Shown: positions 48,560 through 57,729 of the stretch, in pieces | Layout: each line of letters opens with the position of its first letter | How positions within the stretch are numbered: position 1 is the first letter of the stretch | Origin: Persicobacter sp. CCB-QB2 | GTDB taxonomy: Bacteria; Bacteroidota; Bacteroidia; Cytophagales; Cyclobacteriaceae | Direction of reading: 5' to 3' | Length of the DNA stretch: 64,000 nt | Assembly (NCBI RefSeq): GCF_001274635.1 | Contig: NZ_LBGV01000001.1 | Span: 1,984,001-2,048,000 of the forward strand | The notes under the pieces: model-generated | Seen by the model: only the letters and a program-made list of their open reading frames with translations | Told to the model about the DNA's origin: nothing | Databases searched by the model: none | Translations under genes and position numbers: made by a program

Positions 48560-49105
48560 ATGAACCCCCACCGCAAAGAAGAACACATCAGAGTATTAGT
48601 AGAAACCAACAAAGGGAGCAAAAACCAATACGTTTGGGAGGAGGAAAGCAAAAGCATTCGTTTTATACGCACCCTTTTCCATAACCTTCGTTACCCGGCT
48701 GAATATGGCCTGGTGTTGAATACGCTAGACGAAGACCACAAGGCCCTGGATGCCCTGGTGCTGATTGATGAGCCTACCTTTCCCGGCTGTATAATTCATG
48801 CCCGCCCCATTGGATTGTTCAAAATGTTTGAAGAGGAAGGGCCGGATCACAAACTCATTTGCATTCCCGTGGAAGATCCTCGCTGGAATAAAATATTCAA
48901 CCTGCATCAGGTAGACGCCGGTTTAATGAAAGAGATTGAACTATTCCTGACCGCTTATGCCCGCTTTGAGGATCATAAGATGGATCTGGAAGGCTGGGAA
49001 GATCAAAATTCCGCCCTCGACATTGTTCGTGAAGCGCAAGCCCGATATTGGGAATTGCATTCCGAAACTGTTAACCCGGATTATTCCTGCTTAAATCCTC
49101 GATAA
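48560..49105 (+). CDS. inorganic pyrophosphatase family protein with altered active site
   Basis: 181 residues, family I fold: YPAEYGLV (~45-52), GLFKM (~88-92) and EGWED (~153-157) align with the family. Two expected residues differ: the DxD(P/E)xD metal signature reads DHKALD, so the second Asp is Lys, and the Tyr-Lys pair near ~140 reads Tyr-Ala. Tyr, one Asp and the KL of GPDHKL are kept. It may have low or different activity. The last 11 codons (VNPDYSCLNPR and stop) lie inside repeat copy H. Confidence 0.78.
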   Translation: MNPHRKEEHIRVLVETNKGSKNQYVWEEESKSIRFIRTLFHNLRYPAEYGLVLNTLDEDHKALDALVLIDEPTFPGCIIHARPIGLFKMFEEEGPDHKLICIPVEDPRWNKIFNLHQVDAGLMKEIELFLTAYARFEDHKMDLEGWEDQNSALDIVREAQARYWELHSETVNPDYSCLNPR

Positions 49106-49293
49106 GCCGAAAGCCGGGAAAAATGAAGGAATTTTTCCCGTTTCGGGTTATTGCCAACGAAGTAACGGTATGAGGAGAAAGCAAGCTTGCCCCAATTTGG
49201 GTTATTAACAAATCAGCAACCCTAATCTTATTGAATGGGAAGTAAGTCCTTTAATCTGAATCACTTTATTTACTGGCGAATAATTCTGGTTAA
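49071..49293 (+). repeat. TTAA-flanked inverted-repeat element, copy H
   Basis: TTAA at 49071-49074 and 49290-49293; termini CCCGGATTATTC and GAATAATTCTGG; 223 bp. Overlaps the 3' ends of both convergent flanking genes: it supplies the last 11 codons of the pyrophosphatase gene and the TTAA gives the BaiN-type gene its TAA stop. Confidence 0.88.
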
Positions 49294-50522
49294 TTTTTAA
49301 GCTGCTCCACCATATGCCGGGCAGCCACATAGCCCCCACTCCAGGCATTTTGGAAATTATAACCACCGGTAATCCCGTCCACATCCAATACTTCTCCGGC
49401 TAAATATAAACCGGCCAGTTTTCGGGACTGCATACTTTTAAAATCCACTTCACTGCATTTTACGCCTCCGGCCGTAACAAATTCCTCTTTGAAGGTGGTT
49501 TTTCCCGCCACTTCAAATGGCATCGATACCATCGCATTAATCAGCTTATTGGCGCTTTTCTTTGGCAAATCCGCCCAGCGCATCTCTTCCGGAATCCCGG
49601 CCAGTTCCATCAGGTTACTCCACAGGCGCTGGGTCAATGGGCGTAGCGGACAATTCACTATCTTTTTCTTCGCCTGACTATTCCGGTTTTCACTCACCCA
49701 GTTCCGGACTGCATCTTCATTCCACTCCTGATCCCATTTCACCAATACCTGAAATTGATAATCCTTTTCCGCTAAATGCCGGGCCGCAAAAGCGGAAAGT
49801 TTTAATACCGCAGGTCCGCTTAAACCCCAATGGGTAATTAATAAAGGACCTGTATAGCTAAATTTAGTGCCGGCAATTTTCAACTCTGCGGAAGGCACGG
49901 AAGTACCGGCCAAAGTCAGCAATGGACTATTCGGAATATTGAAAGTAAATAAAGAAGGCAAGGGCTTTTCAAGCTCAAGTCCCAAGGCGGACAACCAATC
50001 ATATGCAGCAGATTTCGGATGACCACCCATGGCCACCATCACCAAATCCGCCTCCCATAGCTTTCCTCCACTAGTGGTCACGGTCCATCCTTCGGGCTTT
50101 TGTGATAAATCTACGACCTGTTCTCCATGCATGACCTTCACCCCCAAACGCTGCGCTTCTTCCCGAAGACAATCAATAATCGTTTGAGAGCTATCTGAAG
50201 TAGGAAAAACACGCCCGTCATCCTCGGTTTTCAGGGGAATCCCTCTTTCCTCAAACCATTGGCGCAACTCCACAGGTCCAAAGGCTTTAAATAAATTCCG
50301 GAGCGGCTTTTCACCACGGGGATATTGCTTCACTAACTGCCCGACCTGATCCACTGAAGTGGTGACATTACATCGACCTCCACCGGAAACCTTTACCTTG
50401 GAAAGGGTTTTATTCGATTTTTCTAAAATCACCACCTCCACATCATTAGGTAATTGCTGCAAATTCGCTGCGGCAAAAAAGCCGGCGGCACCTCCTCCGA
50501 TGATCACTATCCTACGCCCCAT
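49290..50522 (-). CDS. BaiN/HI0933-family NAD(P)/FAD-dependent oxidoreductase
   Basis: 410 residues. FAD-binding Rossmann loop IGGGAAG (~8-14), family signature KVSGGGRCNVT (~44-54), and the C-terminal TAGGVKCSEVD and LYLAGEVLDVDGITGGYNFQNAW blocks (~340-400). Family members include BaiN-type enzymes; substrates are mostly unknown. The ATG overlaps the stop of the symporter gene (TAATG), so it is translationally coupled to a sodium symporter. Its stop codon lies in the terminal TTAA of repeat H. Confidence 0.92.
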   Translation of the reverse strand: MGRRIVIIGGGAAGFFAAANLQQLPNDVEVVILEKSNKTLSKVKVSGGGRCNVTTSVDQVGQLVKQYPRGEKPLRNLFKAFGPVELRQWFEERGIPLKTEDDGRVFPTSDSSQTIIDCLREEAQRLGVKVMHGEQVVDLSQKPEGWTVTTSGGKLWEADLVMVAMGGHPKSAAYDWLSALGLELEKPLPSLFTFNIPNSPLLTLAGTSVPSAELKIAGTKFSYTGPLLITHWGLSGPAVLKLSAFAARHLAEKDYQFQVLVKWDQEWNEDAVRNWVSENRNSQAKKKIVNCPLRPLTQRLWSNLMELAGIPEEMRWADLPKKSANKLINAMVSMPFEVAGKTTFKEEFVTAGGVKCSEVDFKSMQSRKLAGLYLAGEVLDVDGITGGYNFQNAWSGGYVAARHMVEQLKN

Positions 50523-52204
50523 TAAGCTGTAACCTCTTGTTTATTTTTGAAAAACTGCTGAAAAATCATGCTTAGACATATGACCAAAGCACAACCAATC
50601 AAATTGAACCACAAATATCCGACATTCGTGAATTTATACAAAATTACCACACACACTTCTGCGATCAGCGCTGCCACAAACACCGCATCTCCCTGAACTT
50701 TTTTCAGGTAAAAGGCGGTCAGGAAAATTCCCAAAATAGTGCCGTAGAATAAAGATCCGATAATATTGACCGCCTGAATCAGGTTTTCAAACATAGACGC
50801 ATAAGAGGCAAAAATCAGCGCAATAACACCCCACATAAAAGTAAACCAGCGCGAAGCTTTCAGATAATGTTCATCGTCTCCGTCCTTTTTAATGTTTCTT
50901 TTATAAATATCCACCAAAGTGGTGGAACCCAAAGCATTTAATTCAGAAGCAGTAGAAGACATGGCCGCCGAAAATATGGCCGCCAACAGCAAGCCAATGA
51001 TCCCATGCGGCAAATAGCGCATCACAAAGGTAATGAAGACGTAATCGGTATCTCTGGTTTCCGCTTCCGGCACACTGGCCTTAATCACCTCCACCGCCTG
51101 CGCCCGAAGCTCCTGTTCCTTTTCATTCAGCTCATTAATGGTGGTCATTAACTCCGGGGAATGGTCCTGATTCGCCCATGATGCGATCACCTGTTTTTTG
51201 GTTTCAAAAACTGCTTCATGCTCTTTTTCTAGGGCCTGAAAATCTTCCCTGCCTTCCGTTTGATATACCAGATTTACGACGGAAGTATTAAAAAACAGCG
51301 GCGACTTTTCGAACTGAAAGAACACAAACACCAGCACCCCAATAAAAAGTATAATCAACTGCATGGGGATTTTCAAAATGCCATTCAGCAACAACCCCAA
51401 ACGACTCTCCGTCATTGACTTACCGGAAAGATAACGCTGTACCTGCGATTGGTCGGTTCCGAAATATGATAAGAAAAGAAAAAAACCTCCCAATATTCCG
51501 GACCAGATATTATAACGATCACTTAGATCAAATTTCCAGGAAATAAGCTCCATCTTATCCAGACCCGAAGCCAGGGCGACCCCATCAGAAAGCGTGAAGT
51601 CTTTGGGAAACAGATATACAATTAAAACACCGGCTAATATCATTCCCCCCATCATGATGGTCATCTGATGTTGCTGGGTCTGGCTTACAGCTTTCGTTCC
51701 ACCGGACACGGTATAAAAGATGACCAGTACCCCGATAATCAGATTCGTTTGGAACAAGGGCCAACCCAATAAGGTGGACAAAATAATAGAGGGTGCATAA
51801 ATGGTAATCCCTGCCGCCAACCCCCTCTGAAAAAGGAAAAGAAAGGCTGCCAGTGAACGGGTTTTCAAATCAAACCGACCTTCCAGATACTCATAAGCGG
51901 TAAAAACATTCAGCTTATAAAAGATGGGGATGGCCGTAACACAGAGCACCACCATGGCTAAAGGCATTCCAATATAAAACTGCATAAAGCGCATGCCATC
52001 GGCATAAGCCTGCCCCGGAGTAGACAAAAAGGTAATGGCAGAAGCCTGCGTCGCCATAATAGAGATCCCGATCGTCCACCACTTCAGTTCTTTATTCCCT
52101 AGCAGAAATCCCTTGATATCCTTCGCATTCCGGGTTTTAAAAATCCCATAGCCAACAATGGAAAGCAGCGTTCCGATTAAGACAATCCAGTCTAACCAAT
52201 TCAT
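50522..52204 (-). CDS. sodium:solute symporter (SSS family)
   Basis: 560 residues from the ATG at 52204; a longer in-frame start at 52267 is rejected because 52204 overlaps the stop of the small upstream gene as ATGA. About thirteen membrane segments; SSS marks ITFLSTPGQAYADG (~50-63), FYTVSGGTKAV (~163-173) and the Na-site region SAAMSSTASELNAL (~405-418). A hydrophilic insert (~305-375) is coiled-coil-like. Substrate unknown (sugar, myo-inositol or sialic-acid-type relatives exist). Forms a three-gene unit with the 44-residue peptide gene and the flavoprotein gene. Confidence 0.92.
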   Translation of the reverse strand: MNWLDWIVLIGTLLSIVGYGIFKTRNAKDIKGFLLGNKELKWWTIGISIMATQASAITFLSTPGQAYADGMRFMQFYIGMPLAMVVLCVTAIPIFYKLNVFTAYEYLEGRFDLKTRSLAAFLFLFQRGLAAGITIYAPSIILSTLLGWPLFQTNLIIGVLVIFYTVSGGTKAVSQTQQHQMTIMMGGMILAGVLIVYLFPKDFTLSDGVALASGLDKMELISWKFDLSDRYNIWSGILGGFFLFLSYFGTDQSQVQRYLSGKSMTESRLGLLLNGILKIPMQLIILFIGVLVFVFFQFEKSPLFFNTSVVNLVYQTEGREDFQALEKEHEAVFETKKQVIASWANQDHSPELMTTINELNEKEQELRAQAVEVIKASVPEAETRDTDYVFITFVMRYLPHGIIGLLLAAIFSAAMSSTASELNALGSTTLVDIYKRNIKKDGDDEHYLKASRWFTFMWGVIALIFASYASMFENLIQAVNIIGSLFYGTILGIFLTAFYLKKVQGDAVFVAALIAEVCVVILYKFTNVGYLWFNLIGCALVICLSMIFQQFFKNKQEVTA

Positions 52205-52335
52205 GAAAATACCTGTGTTAAAATGGTGAATATGATAACATAAAAACAAAAAATACCAATGGTCCACAGATACAAATTGGTCCAGGTTCCTGCTATTGGA
52301 GGTTTCTCCTCTCCGGCTTTATCCCAAAAATCCAT
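52201..52335 (-). CDS. 44-residue single-pass membrane peptide ahead of the sodium symporter
   Basis: A short gene missed by length cut-offs. Translation starts MDFWDKAGEEKPPIAGTW, followed by one hydrophobic segment (~21-43). Its TGA stop overlaps the symporter ATG (ATGA), the usual sign of coupling. The acidic/Trp-rich N-terminus plus one membrane helix resembles small accessory proteins encoded before SSS transporters in other bacteria; a subunit or stabiliser role is inference. Confidence 0.75.
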   Translation of the reverse strand: MDFWDKAGEEKPPIAGTWTNLYLWTIGIFCFYVIIFTILTQVFS

Positions 52336-52393
52336 AATTTATGAGCCTCGATTGATGATTAAATTTCAAATTAATACAAGGATTCGTAGGCAC

Positions 52394-52433
52394 AAAAAAA
52401 AACGTCTCCAATTGTTAATTAGAAACGTTTTTC
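52394..52433 (-). terminator. rho-independent terminator of dnaB
   Basis: AAAACGT.TC / GAAACGTTTT arms with T run on the minus strand; 35 bp after the dnaB stop. Confidence 0.75.
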
Positions 52434-52466
52434 ATTTATCAAATAAAATTATAAATCTTAATTTCT

Positions 52467-54074
52467 TTAGAAAGGCGCCGGCCCGTCACTTTCCGGAGGC
52501 ACTCCCATATTTGTTGGCGGCTCTCCTAAGCCCTCATTGGCTTTAGACTGGATAATCATGCCATTACTTTCAGGATCGAAAGAAGCAGAGCCATCAGGAA
52601 TGCGGGAGAAGTTCTGGAATCCGCCCAAATCCAAATCTTCAAACTTGGTGTACTTACCGATGAATCGCAAGGGAACGGTGTCCAGTGCACCATTACGGTG
52701 CTTGGCAATAATCACCTCACCAGTACCTGCTGTCGGGTTACCGGCCTCATCCTGTGTAATTCCATAATACTCCGGACGGTAAAGGAACATTACCATATCG
52801 GCATCCTGCTCAATCGCACCAGATTCACGCAAATCGGAAAGCTGTGGACGCTTATCACCACCACGGGTTTCCACCGCACGAGACAACTGCGAAAGCGCAA
52901 TTACCGGCACATTCAACTCCTTGGCCAAACCTTTCAGGGCTCGGGAGATGGAGGAGATTTCCTGTTCACGGTTACCGCCTGCCACGGACTTGGAATCTCC
53001 GGACATCAGCTGCAAATAGTCAATGATGATGATTTGAATATCATGCTGTGCCTTCAGTCGACGACACTTCGCTCTCAATTCCAGTATGGAAAGTGCCGGG
53101 GTGTCATCAATAAAAATCGGCGCATTCGTCAGTCTGTTGGTTCTTTCGACCAATTGCTCCCACTCGAAGTCCTGCAACATCCCTTTCTTCAACTTCTCGG
53201 ACTCCAGTTCCGCCTCCGCTGAAATCAAACGATTCACCAGCTGTACGTTGGACATCTCCAAAGAGAATATCGCCGCAGGTTTGTCAAAATCTACCGCAGC
53301 ATTACGAAGCACTGTCAATACGAATGCCGTCTTACCCATCGCAGGACGTGCCGCAATAATCACCAAATCGGAAGGCTGCCATCCGGCCGTCACGCGGTCC
53401 AGCTGGGTCAGTCCGGAAGGAACTCCGGTCAAACCATCCTTCATGGTCTTTTTGGCTTCCAGCTCTGCAATGGCTTGTCCCATTACCGAACGCATATCCG
53501 ATACGGACTTACGAATATTGGAGTTGGTCACCTCAAAAAGCGAGCGCTCCGTATCATCCAACAGCTCAAATACATCACGGGTATCATCATAAGCCTCCGT
53601 CTGGATTTTAGAGGCCACCTGAATCAGTTCTCTTTTAATAGCCTGCTCAGAAATAATGCGGGCATGAAACTCAACATTAGCAGCATTGGAAGTTTTGGAG
53701 GTCAGCTTGGAAAGGTACAAGGGTCCTCCGGCTTTTTCCAGATCACCATTCTTACGCAAACGGTTGGTCACCGTCATCAAATCCACCGGCTCGGCGTCAT
53801 TGAACAAATCACGAATGGCCTTATAGACTAATTTGTGCCCTTCTTTATAAAAACTTTCCGGACGCAGGATATCAATCACATTGGTCAGCGCATCTTTCTC
53901 CAACATTAACGCACCCAAAACCACCTCCTCCAATTCATTGGCCTGCGGAGGGATTTTCCCCGTAGCCAAGGTAGTCGGCAGTTTTGTTTTTGTTGGCAGT
54001 TTGGCTACCCCCTCTTTTCCTGTAACTGGCAAGCGAAAAGCTCCTGCACCCAATTCTTTTTCCTCAGACATCAT
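52467..54074 (-). CDS. dnaB: replicative DNA helicase DnaB
   Basis: 535 residues. N-terminal primase-interacting domain (~45-150, ELEEVVLGALMLEKDAL), linker helix, then RecA-like domain with Walker A ARPAMGKTAF (~240-249), Walker B IIIIDYLQLM (~347-356), and the sensor block GAIEQDADMVMFLYRPE (~418-434). Hexameric 5'-3' helicase at the replication fork. The N-terminal ~40 residues are a lineage-specific Lys/Thr/Pro-rich extension; ATG at 54074 or the next codon may start. No intein. Confidence 0.97.
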   Translation of the reverse strand: MMSEEKELGAGAFRLPVTGKEGVAKLPTKTKLPTTLATGKIPPQANELEEVVLGALMLEKDALTNVIDILRPESFYKEGHKLVYKAIRDLFNDAEPVDLMTVTNRLRKNGDLEKAGGPLYLSKLTSKTSNAANVEFHARIISEQAIKRELIQVASKIQTEAYDDTRDVFELLDDTERSLFEVTNSNIRKSVSDMRSVMGQAIAELEAKKTMKDGLTGVPSGLTQLDRVTAGWQPSDLVIIAARPAMGKTAFVLTVLRNAAVDFDKPAAIFSLEMSNVQLVNRLISAEAELESEKLKKGMLQDFEWEQLVERTNRLTNAPIFIDDTPALSILELRAKCRRLKAQHDIQIIIIDYLQLMSGDSKSVAGGNREQEISSISRALKGLAKELNVPVIALSQLSRAVETRGGDKRPQLSDLRESGAIEQDADMVMFLYRPEYYGITQDEAGNPTAGTGEVIIAKHRNGALDTVPLRFIGKYTKFEDLDLGGFQNFSRIPDGSASFDPESNGMIIQSKANEGLGEPPTNMGVPPESDGPAPF

Positions 54075-54340
54075 ATATTCGTGAAATGGCGAATGCCGTC
54101 AAAATTTAAGTCGAATCACACTAAAATCCTATTATGGGAAATTTTAGCAGTGAAACAAGTTCGCAAATATACGCTAACCAAACAAGGAAGCAAGACTTCT
54201 AAACCCTCTTTTCTTCCCAAAGTTCAATCTCCTTCCCATTCTCCCTTTCCATCTTAAAAAATCATAATCGCATGGCATCGAATAAGGCCGGCAAACTTTG
54301 GGCGCCTTTAATAAATTTCTATTTTTGTTTTCTATTCTAA

Positions 54341-55720
54341 ATGAAATCCATGACGAATCATAATTCCCTAAAGATACATTTAATTGCGGTTGGCGGCGCC
54401 ATTATGCACAATTTAGCCATCGCTTTAAAACGTGCCGGACATCAGGTCAGCGGATCTGACGATGAAATATTCGACCCTGCCAAATCAGCTTTGGAAACCG
54501 AAGGCCTGCTGCCGGAGCACAATGGCTGGAATCCGGAAAACATTCATGCTGAGCTGGATGCCATCATATTGGGAATGCACGCCCGCGAGGACAACCCGGA
54601 ACTTGCCAAAGCACAGGAGCTGGGGCTGAAGATTTACTCCTTTCCGGAATTTATCTTTGAACAATCCAAAAATAAACAGCGAGTGGTCATCGCTGGCAGC
54701 CATGGCAAAACGAGTATAACCGCCATGGTGATGCACGTATTGAACTTTCAGCAAAAGGAATTTGATTATCTGGTCGGATCTAAGGTAAAAGGCTTTGACC
54801 TATCGGTGCAGCTTTCGGACGCTCCGGTCATCATCATTGAAGGAGACGAATATTTGAACTCCACCCTGGATCGTGTCCCGAAATTCCTGAAATACCATCA
54901 TCACATCGCTTTGATTTCCGGTATTGCTTGGGATCATTTTAACGTATTCCCTACTTATGAAGGCTATGTGCAATTGTTCCATGACCTGGCTGACCAAAGC
55001 CCCAAGGCCGGCTCCCTGATTTACAATGAAAAGGATCCGGAAGTGAAGAAAATCGGGCAGACCAAAAGAACGGATGTCAACAGCATTCCTTATAAGACAC
55101 ACGCTTATACGGTGGAAAACGGACAAACTTTCCTGAAAACCGATAATGGCAAAGTGGCGGTCAATATCATTGGCGAACACAATATGGAAAACCTGGCGGG
55201 TGCCAAAGCCATTTGTAAGCAATTGGGCATTACCGATACCCAGTTTTACGAAGCCATGGCTACTTTCGAAAGCGCCAACAAACGCCTGACGCCTTTGAAA
55301 ACCACCCCGGAGGCCATGGTCTATCAGGACTTTGCCCATTCGCCCAGTAAAGTCATGGCCACTACCAAAGCGGTTGCCGAGCAATTCAAAGACCGAAACA
55401 CTCAGGTGCTTTTAGAATTACACACCTTTAGTTCTCTAAATAAAGATTTCCTTCCCCAATATGCCGGAGCATTGGATAGTGCGAAACAGCCTATCATACT
55501 GGTGAATGAACAGGTACTTCAGCACAAAGGCTTACCTGCAATTTCGGAGGAAGAAATAAAGGCTGCCTTTAAAAAGGATGATATTCAATATGTGCGCAAT
55601 GCCGAAGAACTTAAAGCCGCTTTCAATGGTTTGGCCAAGGAAGGCAACTTACTGATCATGACTTCCGGAAATTTGGCAGGAGTACCAATTATGGAACTTG
55701 CCGACGACTGGACCAAATAA
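54341..55720 (+). CDS. mpl: Mur ligase family protein, Mpl-like (UDP-MurNAc tripeptide ligase)
   Basis: 459 residues. Mur N-terminal domain with VGGAIMHNLAIALKRAGH (~17-34), central ATP loop AGSHGKTSIT (~118-127), the HNMENL block (~279-284) and C-terminal ligase domain with QDFAHSPSKV (~329-338). Layout fits the recycling ligase Mpl, which attaches L-Ala-gamma-D-Glu-mDAP to UDP-MurNAc, rather than MurC. Start ATG at 54341; an alternative Met at codon 4. Single gene followed 38 bp later by an exonuclease gene. Confidence 0.88.
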   Translation: MKSMTNHNSLKIHLIAVGGAIMHNLAIALKRAGHQVSGSDDEIFDPAKSALETEGLLPEHNGWNPENIHAELDAIILGMHAREDNPELAKAQELGLKIYSFPEFIFEQSKNKQRVVIAGSHGKTSITAMVMHVLNFQQKEFDYLVGSKVKGFDLSVQLSDAPVIIIEGDEYLNSTLDRVPKFLKYHHHIALISGIAWDHFNVFPTYEGYVQLFHDLADQSPKAGSLIYNEKDPEVKKIGQTKRTDVNSIPYKTHAYTVENGQTFLKTDNGKVAVNIIGEHNMENLAGAKAICKQLGITDTQFYEAMATFESANKRLTPLKTTPEAMVYQDFAHSPSKVMATTKAVAEQFKDRNTQVLLELHTFSSLNKDFLPQYAGALDSAKQPIILVNEQVLQHKGLPAISEEEIKAAFKKDDIQYVRNAEELKAAFNGLAKEGNLLIMTSGNLAGVPIMELADDWTK

Positions 55721-55758
55721 ACAACACCGCGCAATCTGCGCTCAACGATAACGCAATC

Positions 55759-56562
55759 ATGAATTTAAAATTAAACAAGCCACTGGTATTTTTCGATTTA
55801 GAAACTACCGGTGTCAATATAACAGCTGACCGTATCGTGGAATATGCCTTTGTAAAGCAAAATCCTGATGGCAGCACGGAAAAATTAGTTTCCAGAATTA
55901 ATCCTGAAATTCCGATTCCGGTTGAAACTTCCCTGATCCACGGCATTTACAGCAAGGATGTAAAGGACGCCCCTACCTTTAAAGAAGTATCCAAAGATTT
56001 GGCGCGCTTTCTGGAAGGTTGTGATTTGGGGGGATTCAATATTGTGCGCTTTGATGTGCCACTATTAATGGAAGAATTTAACCGCGTGGGGATTGATTTC
56101 GACATCACCAAAAGGAACCTGATTGATGCGCAGAAAATTTTCCATATGATGGAAAAACGTAATCTTTCTGCTGCTTTCAAATTTTATTGTGGCAAAACAC
56201 TGGAAGATGCCCACTCTGCTGAGGCGGATACAATTGCCACTCTAGAGGTTTTTAAGGCGCAGGTAGAAAAGTACGAGGGAGAAGAGGCCTTTGACATGAA
56301 AGGAAACTTGTTGGGCACTATTCAAAATGACATGAAAGTGATTGACCGCATCAGCTCCAGTAATCAGGTGGACCTGGCCGGAAGAATGGTGTACTCGGAG
56401 GAGGGCGTTCCATTGATTAATTTTGGAAAGCACAAAGGCAAGCCGGTAGAAGAAGTTCTGAAACGTGAGCCCGCCTATTATGACTGGGTAATGCGTGGTG
56501 ATTTCCCACAGGATACTAAAAGAAGACTAACGCAAATCAAGCTGAATATGCTAAAAAGATAA
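55759..56562 (+). CDS. DnaQ-type 3'-5' exonuclease with C-terminal DUF3820-like domain
   Basis: 267 residues. DEDDh exonuclease domain (~5-175): FFDLETTG (ExoI, ~11-18), GGFNIVRFDVPLL (ExoII, ~93-105), HSAEADTIAT (ExoIII, ~154-163). The C-terminus (~215-267) holds INFGKHKGKPVEEVLKREPAYYDW, the small DUF3820-type domain often fused to such nucleases in this phylum. Likely roles are DNA repair or RNA trimming. Followed by a T-tailed hairpin. Confidence 0.9.
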   Translation: MNLKLNKPLVFFDLETTGVNITADRIVEYAFVKQNPDGSTEKLVSRINPEIPIPVETSLIHGIYSKDVKDAPTFKEVSKDLARFLEGCDLGGFNIVRFDVPLLMEEFNRVGIDFDITKRNLIDAQKIFHMMEKRNLSAAFKFYCGKTLEDAHSAEADTIATLEVFKAQVEKYEGEEAFDMKGNLLGTIQNDMKVIDRISSSNQVDLAGRMVYSEEGVPLINFGKHKGKPVEEVLKREPAYYDWVMRGDFPQDTKRRLTQIKLNMLKR

Positions 56563-56617
56563 GCCTTTAATTTTCGCAGTCGAAATTAACAAAACGGCAT
56601 TATAAGAAATAAAAAGG

Positions 56618-56650
56618 ACGATTTCATGCATTTGAGATCGTTTTTTTTTC
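56618..56650 (+). terminator. rho-independent terminator of exonuclease gene
   Basis: ACGATTTCA/TTGAGATCGT arms with a run of nine T. Confidence 0.75.
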
Positions 56651-56738
56651 GCCCGAAATTTTCTGATTTTTTTCCTTCAATTTTGTTTCAAAGGACGAAA
56701 AAAGCTGTTTTATTAAAGCCATAATTAACGATTTCGAT

Positions 56739-57440
56739 ATGATTAAAGATGTACTCGGCATTGGCTTGAAGGAATACTGGGCAGGCAACCGAGATGCTAA
56801 CTTTTTTATCCATAACCAATTTGGTGAGGCGGATGAAATGCCCATCACTTACTTCTTTGAAGGAGAAGACGAAATGTCTGATCTGGAATATGTGGCATTG
56901 GAAACTTGCAAAGGACGTGTACTGGACGTTGGGGCCGGAGCGGGTCGTTTTGCGGTGGAATTACAAAACCGTGACTGTGAAGTGGTCGCATTGGATACCT
57001 CTCCGGGGGCGGTGGATGTGATGAAAAAGCGTGGCGTCAAAAATGCCCAGGTGGCCAACATCTTCGAATATGAAGATGAAAAGTTTGACACCATTCTCCT
57101 GATGATGAATGGCATTGGATTAGCCCAAACCCTGGAACAAGTTTCCACCCTGTTAGAAAAGTTAAAAACTTTGCTGGATGACAGCGGAGAAATCCTTTTT
57201 GACAGCTCGGATGTGACTTACCTTTATGATGATCAGCCCAAACCTAAAGATCATTACTATGGGGAAATTGACTTCCGCTACCAATTCCAGAGCCTGAAGG
57301 GCGAATGGTTTAAATGGGTGTATGTGGACTTCGCCACCATGCAGGAAATTGCGGACAAGGCAGGTTTTTATTGTGATTTATTAATGACTGACGAACAGGA
57401 TCAATATCTGGCAAGTTTGACTCTTAAACCAGACGCTTAA
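56739..57440 (+). CDS. class I SAM-dependent methyltransferase
   Basis: 233 residues. Motif I VLDVGAGAGRFA (~63-74), motif II acidic VVALDTSPGAVDV (~82-94), motif IV-like FDTILLMMNGIGL (~116-128). Substrate unknown. ATG at 56739. The small ferredoxin-like gene follows 8 bp later, probably co-transcribed. Confidence 0.88.
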   Translation: MIKDVLGIGLKEYWAGNRDANFFIHNQFGEADEMPITYFFEGEDEMSDLEYVALETCKGRVLDVGAGAGRFAVELQNRDCEVVALDTSPGAVDVMKKRGVKNAQVANIFEYEDEKFDTILLMMNGIGLAQTLEQVSTLLEKLKTLLDDSGEILFDSSDVTYLYDDQPKPKDHYYGEIDFRYQFQSLKGEWFKWVYVDFATMQEIADKAGFYCDLLMTDEQDQYLASLTLKPDA

Positions 57441-57447
57441 AAATGCT

Positions 57448-57699
57448 ATGATCCCACTGAAGGCTTCCCCAAAGACCCTGTTTTTTTGCATGGGTAAAAA
57501 CTGCAAAAAGAAAAATAAGGGGTTGCTCAAATGGGCCAAAAAGCACAATGCCTTTAAGGACTATCAGTGCATCAAAATGAGCTGTAGCAATAACTGCGGC
57601 AACAAGCCTGTTATGTTTGATGCCAAGGAGCACCTTTGGGTGGGAAAGGTCACCAAAGAGAATATTAAAATGACCCTCAAAAAAAATAAGGATGAGTAA
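57448..57699 (+). CDS. small thioredoxin-like [2Fe-2S] ferredoxin domain protein
   Basis: 83 residues with four Cys in ferredoxin-like spacing: FFCMGKNCKKK (Cys ~14 and ~19) and CIKMSCSNNCGNKP (~41, ~46, ~50). The Lys-rich body and the motif order match the small (2Fe-2S) thioredoxin-like family; cluster binding is a prediction. The stop codon forms the loop of a perfect terminator hairpin. Role and partner unknown; it may serve the methyltransferase gene before it. Confidence 0.72.
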   Translation: MIPLKASPKTLFFCMGKNCKKKNKGLLKWAKKHNAFKDYQCIKMSCSNNCGNKPVMFDAKEHLWVGKVTKENIKMTLKKNKDE

Positions 57700-57715
57700 C
57701 TCATCCTTATTTTTT
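57681..57715. terminator. bidirectional terminator whose loop is a stop codon
   Basis: Perfect 16-bp arms AAAAAATAAGGATGAG (57681-57696) and CTCATCCTTATTTTTT (57700-57715) around TAA, the stop of the ferredoxin-like gene. Serves the convergent DUF4924 gene too. Confidence 0.88.
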
Positions 57716-57729
57716 TGTCTTTAGCCTGC

